A stretch of DNA of 64,000 nt from Sipunculus nudus (GCA_026874595.1 CM049316.1:13072839-13136838); one strand, 5' to 3'. Shown: positions 22,334-33,200, numbered from the stretch's first letter. Notes: generated by a model not told the origin, from the sequence alone. Numbers and translations are program-made.

Positions 22334-25023
22334 CAGCTCTTGGATATGGTGCTATCTGCGCTGGTACTGGTCATGTGACTTACACATACTGTAACGGAGC
22401 TCAGGGCCTGGTGTGTGGAGAAACATGTACCATCTATGAGACCCCACCCACTGTGTCCTTCTGCAGGTGTGGTCCCAGTTACCATCTGTCAGGGTCATCT
22501 TGTTCCCCAAGTAAGTATATCCAATAATTTCTCTGTTACATATGAACAGTCTTAATTATTAAAGTCATATAGCAGACATTTGAAACTAGAAATCTGCATT
22601 CTAATGAATGCAAGCCTCCGCCATTCACTTATTTGGCAAAAATTCCAAGGTTCACTTGTATACAAGAGACCTTATTTATGAATATTCCATGATGATGTCA
22701 CTTGATCTGGATCATGTGCCAGATCCACACTAAAATCTAACTGAGTCTTCACTGGCCCATTCTCTAAAGTCCCTGAAAATTTCATGAGATTCTGTTCATG
22801 ATTGCATTAGTTATGTTTTAAACAAACACACATACACAAACACACAAGCGCACACAAATGGGTATGAACACATGTACCATCCTGGTGGAGGCAATAAAAT
22901 GAGACAACAATAATTATTTCTCAGGTGGATGTTTAATTGAAGTTGTCATTTTGGTAGATTTTACTGCACAATACTTCCAGAATGAGTGCAGTACATTCTC
23001 TTGTAAGATGTATTTTCACACATTTTCTTCCAGATGTTGTAGGGTCATCCTGTTACGGTGACCAAAACTGCAAGTCCCTTGGTTTCAATGGCATCTGTGT
23101 TGACAGCAAGTGTGAAAACGGTAAGTTCCCATTACCCTTTTGTATTAACAGTTACACTTGGATTTATCTCTATTTTACTATAGTCTGTTCTGCTTGCTCT
23201 GTTTGTCTGTTTAAACTAACTCCCATAACCAACCAACCACCTAAGGTTACATGGTATTTCAAAATTGTCAACATTGCTGTGTTTACTAATAGCATGTTGA
23301 TAAACAAGCTCATACACCTATCACAGAGGTGTTATAAGAATGTTTCTTAACAGGAATTACCTAGAGTTCATTAATTTATTATGTATGCATAGTAAGCCGT
23401 AATCACATAAATTTTATAGGATGGGAAGGTGAATAGCTGGCTTTAACAGCAACAGTTCATTAAAACAGCACTCAGTGGTTGATGGACATTGTGTTAACCA
23501 GCTTTCAAGGTAGTACTGTCACAGGCTTAATGAATAATTCATACCTGTCCACAAAAATCAGAAGTAAAAATTAAACAGATGTGCACCAAATGCTATGTAG
23601 TAAGTCATATGACTTTATCATTTAAGATGGGGATAACATTCACATAGTGATGATTGTGTCTCATGTCATGTCTTGCCTAAATATGATTACCGTATATTCT
23701 CAAACTTAAGCGGCATCTTAAATTAAAAAACAAGTGCTCTAAAACCTTAAAATTGTCAATGAACTTGTAGTGTGGCTTTAGATAGATGATTCTCTAGATG
23801 TGGTCATTGTGGTATGGAAACATTTGTGTGATAACAGGGATCTGACTGATCGTCATCCTCGAGAGGAAATCATAATAGACAGAAAGGCAGATTCAAGGGA
23901 ACTATATTCTTTGTCTGATGTATAGAAGAAACTGATAAATTCCCATGTATATAACCTTATGATCATAATTGATAAATTCTGATGATAAAGTCTGAGAGCC
24001 CAGTTCTTGACTTACAGGTACAGGTTAGACAGTCATGAACCTTTACAAGGACCTGTATATGATACATCAAACTAGATGTGTGCATGTAGTTGTATGACAA
24101 CTTGGATACAACTTATAAAGTTTCCATGTGTATAATATGCAGTGTCACGTTTCAGTAAAATGAGTTCTCCTGGTCAGTTGCTGAATAAATCCATCTACCG
24201 GTACTAATACCTGAACAAGTGGGGTGGCCTCTATCTAGGGATAAAAAATTGACTTTTGTCACAATGGTATATAATTCTTTGATTTAAAGATATATGGTGA
24301 TCCAGATTATCTCTAAAATTTAATGGATTGTTCATACCAGGTAATCCATCACAAAATATCATCTAAATCTGTTGATAAGTTTTTGCATTAAAGGGGTAAA
24401 ATATATGACATCTATTTACTAAGATAATCCACTGAATCTGGAATAGGCCAGAAAATGGAAATCCCACAGTACACATGCTGATCATTTTTTTATGTCTAGA
24501 TGATTATAACATGTGGGGGGCTGCCAAAATAATCAAAACCCATTCAACAAGGACATCTTGCAGCAATGTCAGTAAAAAAACAGAGTTTTGCAAATGGCTA
24601 TTTGCTACTATAGTGATCTTTAAACTTCCAAGCATATGCAACCAACCACTTTCAGTTTTCTGTTTGTCAACATGTTACTGACAGCTTGTAGATATACATT
24701 ATCATACATCAATCACAGAGGCATTATATAAATCTTTCTCAACAGGAATTAATTACCTACAGTTCACTAATAAGTATGTAGAGTAAAACAGAAATCACAT
24801 AAATTAAAACAAACCACGTGAATAGCTGGCTTTAAGTTGCTAACCGACAAACAAACCAGCCAAGAAACTAAGGGAAAACCATAATACCTCCCTTAGAGTG
24901 GTATAATATGCCAATGTTGTATGTATGACTGATCTCACATGTATTGCTTTTGCAGGGTCCATGGCTGCTGGTGTGACCATGGTCACCATGGTTACTGTTC
25001 TACTGATTGCCATGTTATGCTAA
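16529..25023 (+). CDS. Cysteine-rich EB/EGF-like module surface protein, paralogue 2
   Basis: Seven exons, 16529-16571, 17672-17827, 18382-18741, 21435-21578, 22337-22510, 23034-23120 and 24956-25023, give one continuous frame to TAA. A candidate start exon at 11480-11494 would make 348 aa. Order: hydrophobic signal peptide, 7-Cys module, 12-Cys module, 6-Cys EB-like module, 7-Cys module, 4-Cys module and hydrophobic tail. All introns from the signal exon onward are GT-AG and phase 1. The mature part has 36 cysteines, an even number that fits a fully disulfide-bonded extracellular protein. The tail, after small residues N-G-S, is hydrophobic up to the last residue, so a GPI anchor is more likely than a transmembrane receptor. 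The architecture matches paralogue 3 exon for exon and paralogue 1 over its visible half. Pathway and ligand are unknown; an immune or adhesion role would be speculation. Confidence 0.88.
16725..16985 (-). mobile_element. tRNA-derived SINE
   Basis: Read on the minus strand, the left end is tRNA-like: an A-box-like GGTCTAGTGGTGG (complement of 16954-16966) and a B-box-like GAGTTTGAATCTC (complement of 16912-16924) about 30 bp apart. The body extends to about 16725. It lies in intron 2 of paralogue 2. It is degenerate and not a functional tRNA gene, since no cloverleaf closes. The 91-aa open frame here is incidental. Confidence 0.65.
17190..17520 (+). repeat. Repeat E, copy 1 (upstream of exon 3 of paralogue 2)
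   Basis: Shares an ordered series of motifs with 20560-20845, such as AAGAAGTCAT, CAAAACAGC, CTCAGTCAATATTTTA and CAGCATATTTCATG. A shorter match to its first part (TTGATGATTGGTT) occurs at 32358-32440. The copies are diverged direct repeats, either an old segmental duplication or a dispersed element. Confidence 0.6.
17672..17827 (+). CDS. Paralogue 2 exon: 7-Cys module
   Basis: 156 bp, phase 1-1. Spacing C-x5-C-x7-C-x4-C-x4-C-x1-C-x16-C, identical to paralogue 3 exon 42402-42557. Shared residues include YGIC/WGIC, R-x-L-G-S-E and L-F-x-C-V-P. Confidence 0.92.
17935..18378 (+). mobile_element. Remnant of family A element abutting exon 4
   Basis: Two blocks match the family A interior: TATTCAAGGTCATTCTCCT with AAAGGTCACAACCC (about 18033-18075), and AAGGTCAAGGTCATTCTCCT with AAAGGTCATGACCC (about 18322-18358). 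CCCATATCTATGCATGTATA also matches. Neither terminal hairpin is present. The remnant runs to within about 20 bp of the acceptor at 18381, so element-derived DNA forms most of this intron's 3' end. Confidence 0.7.
18382..18741 (+). CDS. Paralogue 2 exon: 12-Cys module
   Basis: 360 bp, phase 1-1, the largest module. It starts [10 protein letters not shown], has a V-W-GGE-Y-C core, a TGPG-D-S-C repeat, and ends GRK-Q-P-N-C-F-P. The twelve cysteines match paralogue 3 exon 43047-43421, which is five residues longer in the middle. The first 50 residues (C-x8-C-x6-C-x4-C-x1-C) look EGF/EB-like; the rest is not assigned to a family. Confidence 0.92.
18745..19020 (+). repeat. Degenerate T-rich tandem repeat just after exon 4
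   Basis: Three to four imperfect units of about 65-75 bp sharing TCTATCTGGATTTTAACAA and AGATTTTATTTCAGTGTTCA. The array begins right after the donor. Confidence 0.55.
19340..20525 (+). mobile_element. Family B hairpin-ended element (~1.2 kb)
   Basis: Left end: palindrome TAGTCG-ACAAG-CGACTA (19354-19370), then GTATCCGCCAAAAT (19374-19387). Right end: hairpin with inner arm GTATCCGCAAAA and outer arm ATTTTGGCGGATAC (20492-20521); the outer arm is the exact inverse of the left motif. A (GCG)n tract lies about 20-40 bp inside the right hairpin. The interior holds three tandem units of about 278 bp (next entry). The 169-aa open frame inside shows no recognisable domain, so the element looks non-autonomous. 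It lies in intron 4 of paralogue 2. Confidence 0.8.
19455..20290 (+). repeat. Three ~278-bp tandem units inside family B element
   Basis: The anchor GCAAAAATGGCTGCAGGTGG recurs at about 19624, 19903 and 20179. Units carry the palindrome GGTGGCGCCACC or variants twice each, plus AAACCACTGCAGAGATA. Confidence 0.88.
20560..20845 (+). repeat. Repeat E, copy 2 (between exons 4 and 5 of paralogue 2)
   Basis: Diverged direct repeat of 17190-17520. Compared with copy 1 it contains an added TGACCTTGACCTTTCAGCAT segment. Confidence 0.6.
20995..21235 (+). mobile_element. tRNA-derived SINE with amplified tail
   Basis: The tRNA-like head has an A-box-like ATAACCTAGTGG (21007-21018) and a consensus B box GGTTCGAACCC (21052-21062). 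A unit of about 42-44 bp starting ACCCTACTGATGCGGCC and ending TAAAATATTGGA then repeats about four times to 21235. The head is close to a tRNA gene in length, but the A-box region does not form a clean cloverleaf, so a SINE is preferred over a functional tRNA. It lies in intron 4 of paralogue 2. Confidence 0.75.
21435..21578 (+). CDS. Paralogue 2 exon: 6-Cys EB-like module
   Basis: 144 bp, phase 1-1, same length and cysteine spacing as paralogue 1 exon 647-790 (C-x5-C-x10-C-x4-C-x1-C-x12-C). The N-G-T sequon at its 3' end is conserved. Confidence 0.92.
21891..22196. mobile_element. MITE, Harbinger-like, copy 1
   Basis: Terminal inverted repeats of about 30 bp: the left end carries GGCAAAA and TATGGTTCTCAGGCAC, the right end GTGCCTGAGAACCATACC and TTTTGGCC. 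It is flanked by TAA at 21888-21890 and 22197-22199, consistent with a 3-bp target duplication. GG-starting ends with a TWA-type duplication fit the PIF/Harbinger superfamily. There is no coding capacity. A second copy lies at 29571-29896. Confidence 0.75.
22294..22330 (+). repeat. (TA)n microsatellite at 3' splice site
   Basis: TA repeats run up to six bases before the exon at 22337. Only TTCACAG separates repeat from exon, so the polypyrimidine tract is replaced by alternating TA. Confidence 0.9.
22337..22510 (+). CDS. Paralogue 2 exon: 7-Cys module (second)
   Basis: 174 bp, phase 1-1, beginning ALGYG. It keeps GLVCGETC, the CRC pair and all seven cysteines of the matching paralogue exons. 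Confidence 0.92.
22620..22900 (+). repeat. Interspersed SINE-like repeat in intron 6
   Basis: Carries CCTGAAAATTTCATGAGATT, an (ACACA)-rich stretch, and a terminal CATCCTGGTGGAGGCAATAA motif. The first motif is shared with 9170-9200. Confidence 0.5.
23034..23120 (+). CDS. Paralogue 2 exon: 4-Cys module
   Basis: 87 bp, phase 1-1. Spacing C-x5-C-x8-C-x4-C with GDQNCK, strongly conserved among the three paralogues. The open frame extends to 22982 upstream, but TTCTTCCAG at 23025-23033 marks the exon start. Confidence 0.92.
23230..23450 (+). repeat. Intron 7 direct duplication, copy 1
   Basis: Shares in order ACCAACCA, TCACAGAGG, TTCTTAACAGGAATTA, AATCACATAAATT and GTGAATAGCTGGCTTTAA with 24625-24840. 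Confidence 0.75.
24625..24840 (+). repeat. Intron 7 direct duplication, copy 2
   Basis: Second copy of the 23230-23450 segment, about 1.4 kb downstream in the same orientation; moderately diverged. It is followed by ACAAACAAACCAGCC, a match to the tail of the dispersed repeat at 9000-9275. Confidence 0.75.
24956..25023 (+). CDS. Paralogue 2 terminal exon: hydrophobic tail
   Basis: 68 bp after TTTTGCAG. G-S-M-A-A then about 17 hydrophobic or small residues ending AMLC and TAA. A GPI-signal-like tail with no cytoplasmic segment. Confidence 0.88.
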
Positions 25024-25154
25024 AATGGACCTGGGTGTGAGTGACAGGAACCACAGGGAAGTTTGAAGAATGTTATGAAGTTCTGTTGAACCACAAGACT
25101 GAAGTAATGTTAACACATAAAGTGGAACAGAGAGTAAAAATGGGTGTCAGGAAT

Positions 25155-25160
25155 AATAAA
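25155..25160 (+). promoter_or_regulatory. Candidate polyadenylation signal of paralogue 2
   Basis: AATAAA 132 bp after the stop codon, in an AT-rich context. It is the first AATAAA found downstream of this gene's stop. Confidence 0.5.
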
Positions 25161-26168
25161 TATAGTAATTAATAATTAATATTTTTCACATAATGTGACA
25201 ACCTGTGTATGTTGTCAGTTCAGGTCTCTGTTTTTTTCTACATTTTTATAAATTATAATTATGACCTGTAGGTGGCACTCTATCCTGAATGAAGATTAAG
25301 GTAACCACATGGCAATGGTTGTTATGATCTAAAGATTAACAGATTTCATATTTTCCATGTTTAGAGCTATGAATAAGCTTTAGTACCATCTGGTACTTAA
25401 CCTGCATTTGAACTCAAGAATTTTAGATCCAAACTGCAGCGTCTATACATACACACTATGTCACATCCTTTTTTTTGCATTAACAGTATAAAAAAATTTA
25501 TTTTCATGCCATAAAACTTTAATTATTTAAATAACGCAAGGTAAATAATAAATTGCACAGGATGTAAATTACATTATTGCGATCACAATATAACTTCATA
25601 TATTTGTTGTGAGGGGCACCATCAAGCAGAGTTGTAGGGAAAACATGTTTCATTTCTCTCACGTACCTTACTGAATACATATACATTTTCATGGTAAAAT
25701 AATGAAACAAGAGCCTATTCTAGGAAATTATTACATTAAATGAATAACTTGAAAGAATGGGCATACGTAAGATACAGCTGTCTGGAGAGCCAGAATTTGG
25801 TGCTTTTCTAACAGTGAGGGGAAAAAATTGAGCTAATTACCGTACAATTGAGAGACATGTCTTTGACTTGGTGCCTGCTTGTTTCCATGGCAATACCACT
25901 GATGATATATGTGGGAATATTGAGTTGAACCCAGGCCTAATGAAGACATCCACCAGTAGAGGTGAAAGTAGCCATAAATACATGACTTAGTAGGCATTAA
26001 TCTAAATATTATAAAATTGTAAGCCTACTTGAGTCCTGGAAACTGTACTGCAATGATTATCCATCCTACTGCATCAATATCATTGTAAATATCCTGTAAT
26101 CCCACCAAGCGACTACAAAATTCTTAAGTTATTCAATTTGACCTTTCTGATAATTTTCCAATTTGTAG

Positions 26169-26278
26169 GTTTACCACCATGGGACAACACACATCTGCAC
26201 CCTCTACTATACACCTGCACCCTTACCAGAGATTCACTGGAAGCATGAATTTGCACCTGCACTTTTCAGACCAGACAG
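26169..26278 (+). CDS. Isolated candidate coding exon with strong start context
   Basis: TTTGTAG, then ACCACCATGG (start codon 26179), then 33 open codons, then CAG with donor GTAATG. The frame ends in phase 1, the same phase as the acceptors of the cysteine-module exons. The peptide (starts MGQHTS, rich in His/Thr/Ser) has no signal peptide and no recognised domain. It could be an exon of an unseen gene, an alternative first exon of paralogue 3, or chance. Confidence 0.2.
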
Positions 26279-26836
26279 GTAATGTATCACTTTCAGACCT
26301 TGAAAATCAGTTGTTAAATTGTTATATGAATCCAGGTCAGGCAGTAAATAGATAAGATAACACAATCTCCACTGTTAAAAGCTCTAATAAGACCACTAAA
26401 CTAGCTATAAAAGCTGTTAGCTATGTGGAAAAATTATAGTCAGTAATAATAATTAAATAATGACAGAATGCACTGATATTTGAAAATAAATAAATATAGA
26501 AACACAACCAAATTTGAAAAGTTAGAGGATTATAAAAAATTAAGGAAGAAATAAAAAAAAATTCAAAAGAAAAAAAAAACACACAAAAAGAAATCTACAA
26601 ATTTCATTACAAAAAGGTTTATAAAACCCAAACAATTCCTGGACTTAAGCTAAATAAATAACTTAAGGAATACCTTTATTTTTTTACACAAGTCCAGGCA
26701 CTTGGCATTTTATTTCATAAATCATTTCAATGTTCATGTTTAGTGCATTCTGAGAAACCATTTATTTTAATCAAAGACATTACCTTGAAATCTGTGACAG
26801 AAACTATCCTTCTGATCGAAATTCAGCTATTACAGA

Positions 26837-26872
26837 GACAGAGAGAGAAAGAAAGAGAGAGAGAGAGAGAGC
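26837..26872 (+). repeat. GA-rich microsatellite
   Basis: Purine tract of GAGA with a few AA interruptions, about 35 bp. Confidence 0.85.
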
Positions 26873-29570
26873 GTAGAAATTAGGTTTAATAACAATGTAC
26901 AAGATACTAATGGACATACTGTAGATATATATAATTGTTCAATGAATTAAATGACCCCAGTTTAACCTGATTGTTTAATTAAGGTTATAAAAACAGGTAG
27001 ATACCCAAAGAGATGGTCAGAGGTTATACTGAATCCTGTGTACAACTATTTGAAAATAATACAAATAATTACAGAGAGATTGCTTTACTAAATTATTTAC
27101 AACAAATATCAGTTGGGCTGAGATTTACAACAACAAAAAATATTTGTTGAACTGTTAAGAGATAAACACAAGCTATTTTATGTGTACAAGGATATTTACC
27201 CTCAATACTTTAAATCTGAAAAAAATTATGTACAAAAAAGCTGGATGTATTTTTTGTTGATTTTTAGTAAAGCTTTTTACACAAATCCACCTGGAAAGCT
27301 TTCATATATGTTACATATTACATATTAAATATTTAAATCTGTATATAGCCAGCTAACTTAAAAAGTTGATCCTTGAAATTATTGCATTAAGAACCAAAGA
27401 CAATGGATAGCAGAATGATACTTATAAATATATCCCGTACATCTATAGACAAGTTTTAAAATTTTAACAGAGTCATCATAACTATGAAGCTGAAGTAGGC
27501 AGGAAAAATAATATACCAATAAATATTGGACCATGTTAATTTTGTAAGAAGGCTGAGACTGAAGATCAACCTCCATTTTCTTTTCAAGTGTACCAGATAT
27601 GAGGAGTTGAAACAGTATGTTATCATTTATGCAGGGCTTTGCTTAGTATAACTATGGGCTTGTTCAGACTTTGAGGCTGCAGACTGAATTACATATCACT
27701 CTGATTTATGTATTACTTCAAGTAAACGTAATTAGAGAGGGAATTATTTTTTTAAAAGTAGTATTAAAAAGATAAATCTAGGAAGAGCATTTAAAAAAGT
27801 TTACTGACCAATTTATGAATAAATTAAGCTGTACTGCCAGACATTGAAGACAAACTTGTATTTAGGTTGCTTCTGCTATTTGTACTTTTGGTCATGAGGC
27901 CCTTTTTGTAACAAATCTGCTGTTAATTGTTGTGGTTTGTTTTCAGCCACTAGTCTGTGATATCAAAGGGAAAAAATTAAAATACAGAAGGACCAAGCAT
28001 ACAATATATGCGTGTATTAAATGTGTATCTCATGATTTGCTATTTGTCAAAGGCACAAGGACCAGTATTATATTCAGAGGTATTACTATAACTTTATTCA
28101 GCTGTATTAGATGAGTATATGAAAATAATAATCTTTGATATATGTAATATTCAATTCAAATGTCTTATACCAGAGAAATATATGTATTATATATGTGGAA
28201 GAAGATAAAATGTTACACCTCTTTGAAATAAATGTTTTTGTGTTAAGAACTATTTTCCATTGTGTGCAAGAACCTAAGAATTGAACAGCTTTTATGGTCT
28301 TGAAGTCAGAATATCCCCAGTTTTTCAGCCTCTGCCCTTATCCCCAGTGCAATTGCCCTCTTGAGGGGGTCATCAAAGCAAGTTCTCACAAAAATTAAGA
28401 GCAATTAAGAAATTGGACCATGAAAAAGTGGTGTTTATTTTGAGGTGTTCGCTATACCGAGGTGGTCGTCAGGCAAGGGTTTACTGTAGGCTACTTTGTT
28501 CAGCAAGCAAAACAAAAATGGAAGTGGTTAATTACCTCAAAAAAAAGTATTATAGAGAAAAGATCCTATGATTTTTAAGAGGGTAAAATGCTTTTTCCTT
28601 TAACATCAACCTGCTTTTTCTATTTACAAATAAAATACTTATGGGTTTGTAATAATACAGGCACCATTGACATTACTTGTCAAACCATAAGCAACAAAAC
28701 AAATTTCCAAGCCCCATTTGGTACATAATCAATATGTTTGATTTTCCATACTCACCAAAGTGAGGCGTGGTGGAGTGGTACTATACTCTGAAGGACTATT
28801 GACTCAGATGGGTCTGTGTGCTTCAGAGGGATCATTTAAAATAACTCCGTCACTTGGAAGATGAAAGCATGGGAGAGCCTATAGACTTCTACAAAAACCT
28901 TATCTTTAAAACAGTCTACACTAGATACACATATACCAGATCTTGGGCACACATATCCAAAATGGCCTGTCATCCTGGCTCCAATTAAACATTATTAAAT
29001 GCATTATTTAACTACTAGCTGATGTATGTTACTGTCAAATGACCCTCAGTTTTCTGGGTTTAATACGTATAAAGTGTCATCAGAAGTAAGGTAAATGCTA
29101 TAATGCCAATAAACTAGCTTATTTAAGTCTTTAAGGTAACATAATAAGATGCAAAAATTTGAAAAGGAGAAAAATGGTGCAAAACATTTTTGGTATTTTG
29201 TAAAAAAAATACTTAGTATTCTACTGGGGCATATCAGAGATTTGCTTTTCCCCAAAGGACCACTCCACATTAGCTTGTAATGTTTTGTTTGTAGTTGATG
29301 ACAACATTTATACCTGTATCCGTAATGAGCTGATCTCATGCAGAGTGTTTACTGTTGCCACTAAACGAATTCAATTATCAACAAAGGTAGAATAAAAATA
29401 TTGATCTGTGCTATGTGGTAGTGTTAATAGTTTGGCCTGAATCAGGTGGGATATGAACTGGAAAAGCGCCCACATTAATTTCTCAAAGATGTATTGACTC
29501 CCTTTGTCTGACATTCATTTGATCTTTCAACATCAGACCAAGGGAAAATAATGCACATAAGGCAAAAAAA

Positions 29571-29896
29571 ATAAAAGGTATGGTTCTCAGGTATCACCTG
29601 CGTCAATTTTAAACCTCCACATCAAACATTTTTTATGATTTTCAATAGAAAGTTGCTAATTTTAGAGCTCAGTCATTTAGCCCGCTTAGTCATTTCTTTC
29701 AAGGAGATAAAATCATACAATTTTGATAAATTTCTATTGTTATCTAGTTCTTTTACTTGTTTAGCAAAATAAATCTGTTATTATCATGCTTTTCCCTTAT
29801 CATTTGACATTTTTATCAAAACTTACAAAAAAAAACCCTCCCCACATTGATTTCTGAAAAAAAAGTGCCTGAGAACCAAACCTTAATTTTTTTGGC
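29571..29896. mobile_element. MITE, Harbinger-like, copy 2
   Basis: Same ends as the 21891-22196 copy: GGCAAAAAAAAT, GGTATGGTTCTCAGG at the left, GTGCCTGAGAACCAAACC and TTTTTTGGC at the right, flanked by TAA (29568-29570) and TTAA. Internal stretches (TGCGTCAATTTTAAAC, CATGCTTTTCCCT) are shared with copy 1. Confidence 0.75.
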
Positions 29897-30263
29897 TTAA
29901 CATGTCCAGAGTAAGCAAGTTCTGCTTTTGTACAAACCTGTGCAAGAGATCACTTTCATACATTTTGTATTAATCATACCTTATACAGTGCAATTAACTG
30001 TAATTATTTACTCTATTTTATAGCATTTATAGTTTAAACACTTGTACATATGTCACAATGAACACTTCAGAGTAGGAACCATGTGGGTAGAAATTTGCAG
30101 TCTTTAACATAGCAAAATTGTTTTTGTCCTCAAGTTTATCATAGGGAATTAGAAAACATATACAATCATAAAAACATAAAACAATATATGAACTCTTTGT
30201 TGTTGTTTTTTAAGAGCAGAGAGGCTATAAAGTTTTAAGGATTTTTTATCTATGCTGGAAAAT

Positions 30264-30289
30264 TTCTGGAATATTCCAGTGGAATATTC
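30264..30289. promoter_or_regulatory. Heat-shock-element-like cluster
   Basis: TTC-n2-GAA-n2-TTC in contiguous inverted 5-bp units (30264-30276), followed by a further GAA-n2-TTC pair (30282-30289). This matches the HSF1 binding pattern. No gene start is nearby, so a chance match in AT-rich DNA is possible. Confidence 0.3.
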
Positions 30290-33200
30290 TACATGGGATT
30301 ATGTCACCCAACCTTGATCATAGGTAAGACCAGCAAGTTGGGAGTGAACACATTAATATTCCTTAACAAAACCATGTAATTTAATAAATGTATTATTATT
30401 CTCAAAGAAAATTGTACCATGTGTAGTGCCATATTTTCTGCTCCAGTGTTCTACAAATTTCTGTGATTGTTCATAAGTCACTGTTTTTGTAAATCTCAAA
30501 AAACTGTCACAGATCACCATGTCAGAAATCATAGTGAAAACCTCTCTGTATGCCAACTATAGTTCAAAATCTGTTAAATCAATAATACAAAGTAATTCAT
30601 ACTCAGATTTTTTTGTCATTTTTTTGCAAAAATGAAATGATTTTTGTTTTGTTTAATTATTAGCTCTTGCAAAATAATTGTAATATTTTTTGTTTAAAAA
30701 TGAGGAAAAAAGATGTCTTCACAATGACCATTTCATACAATAAAATTTCTTAAATTTATTTCAGTATGCACTGAACTGTAAATATAAATATCACTTTGCA
30801 AATTAATAATTTAATCATTGGCTCTGATTTAAGAAATCATCTGTGATTTGGATTTAAACAGGACACAATGCTTTGTTTCTTGAACTGAATGGATTCCAAC
30901 ACAGAACTTTTGTTATTACAGAAAACACTCCATGTTGATCTGTAATTTGTATGCAGCTGCCTTTGGTTCTTTTATGATCAATTCAAGAAAATTGTGGTGA
31001 CACAATCCGGAGCGCTGCCCTGCTCATGGACAGTCTAAAGCTATGTTTCCATAAGTATGTACTCAAACATGAAAATTACTGTGAATCCTAAGGAATCTGA
31101 CATAATTTCATGAAAGAGGCATCAATCAAAAACTATTCAAAATGTGAATATCCAGAAGGTAAACTCAGCCCATGAAAAACCTGTCACCCCAGCAATTTGG
31201 AGTCACCCAGACTGGTCCCCAAACGAAACCAGGTAATATTCTAGTTTATTTTATGAATCAAAAGATGTAAAGCAACACCACTACTGAAATTTACAGTACG
31301 CTAGGCCGATTTGTCAGACTGATGACGGAAATCATGTCCCAGAGTGAAGAAAAAAAGTTTATTGATTTGACATAAATTTAAAGTGTCATGCAGAACATTT
31401 AGTTTTGTTGATATTCTTGTCATGCACAAGGTATGTATGTTAAGGTAAAACCCCTCTCTGAAGTGAGCATATTCCAACAAAACAAGCATGAAAGAAATCG
31501 TTCCCATTCAGAGACAGGCTTCTTTAGCCATGGCAACCATAAAATATTCACTACAGCAACAAGATAGCCACAGAATCTCTGCATGGCAACCACAAGATAA
31601 CACCACAGATGTTGTCCTCTGTTTTGGGGTTGCTAGGTAACCTTCCCAACATAGGTTTGTTGTGGAGCAGTTGACTGGCTAAACAGTGTGGCTGGAATCA
31701 ATATGGTAAAGGATAGGCCGTGGGCCTGAATGCATCAATAATATTGATGAATGTTCAAGCCTCTCATTCTCAAGCCTTTGCCAGACAATTTGCCGTTCCA
31801 GTATATGTGCAACACAAATAAAGATCGCACCAGAAGTATACTTACTCACTATTATTCCATGTAATGTGCAAACACTGCTGAGTGTACGCAGAAAGGTTTC
31901 TTGCCAACTCAATATATAGTTCATTAACGTCATACTAAAGCTTACCTTACTATTCACACAAAAGATATTTATTCTGAATCCCATGTCGAATAGAAGTTAC
32001 CCCTGAAAGATCAACATGTTATTTTGGCACCACGGCAAGTTACCTGTATGTTGTATATTTATGGAAACAGTATTAGCCCAAGCACTTGATGTGGGTATTA
32101 AAAAATTCAAGTACTTTTACTGTTTAAATTTTTGCAGCACACTACAATAATGTTACTAGCTTCTCCCTTAATACAGAGGAATGATTGAACAAACAATTAA
32201 ATCTTAATTTTGTACAAAATAATCTTTGTGGATGATTAGTTATGTCTCTGTTACAATTGTGTTCTGCAACGATCCATACTGAAGAATATTATAAAATGAT
32301 ACTTTAACATATAACAACTGTCCCTCTTAATTCTATATTAGTCATATAAATTAAATGATTATATTGATGATTGGTTGCTTCTTTCATTATTGATCAAAAC
32401 AGTTGCAATTTTGCATAAGCAATTTACAAAAGATTATGTATGTACACGTTTGTGACTGAAATATATAATTTATATCCCCTTGGAACATACAAAACCCTTG
32501 CAAATTATAGAATAATGGACAAGAACTGAAGCATAATAATACACATTTCATTTACTAACTGGAATAAATGCTGCAAAAATTTAAATTTTCCATTTTCAAA
32601 TGAACTTAACTAAATTTGATAAGCAAATTAAAACAAGCCATTTAGGCATTACATTGTATCTGCACTGTATGAACCTGTAGCCCTAAACCATTTAATGATT
32701 CAATAAGGAAAAAAATATGTAATTTGTTTAGCATATCCATTTTCTGCATGAATATTTTTTACCAATATTCAATTTTTTTTAAACTTACAAATTTTATAAA
32801 TTTGCATTAAAAAAATCTGAAAATAAAAGTTAATTAAGAATTGTAAGTTGCATCATTATTTATCCTTAGTTTTGCTCGAATCAAGTCAAATTATTCATAT
32901 GTATATATCTTATTATTTTTTAAATCACAACATGTTTCAACTGAATTTAAAAGATCTTTTTAAAAGAAAATATCACTTATAATACATAATGCCACAACAT
33001 GGCATCTTACTGATTATTCTTCGAATCATTATTCCAAAAAAAGTTGTGTCCAATGGAGTTTTCAGTAAATTCTTAATTTTATTAACTGAATAGAAAATTA
33101 AGCAAATTTTACTAAAAATCCCTTTTTCAAATCAGGTATACACAGTGTTGGTTGAGAGAGAAATAATATCCTTATGCTAATTACCATCTCAACTATATAG

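Larger units (their letters stand above)
25161..29570. other. Intergenic region between paralogues 2 and 3, left part
   Basis: AT-rich; no gene with family support. It holds one isolated candidate exon (26169-26278), a GA microsatellite (26837-26872) and a dispersed-repeat fragment with GGTTTACTGTA (about 28440-28491) whose end resembles GGTTTCACTGTA at 36631-36642. The short open frames on either strand are unsupported. Confidence 0.4.

Noticed and set aside
28765..28840. Possible tRNA-like stretch (GGCGTGGTGGAGTGGTACTA)
   Set aside because: The A-box-like start is present, but no GGTTCGA-type B box follows at the right distance and no cloverleaf forms.
31140..31235. Exon-like segment ending CCAG before GTAATA
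   Set aside because: No good acceptor with matching open phase, no homology, and no neighbouring exons.
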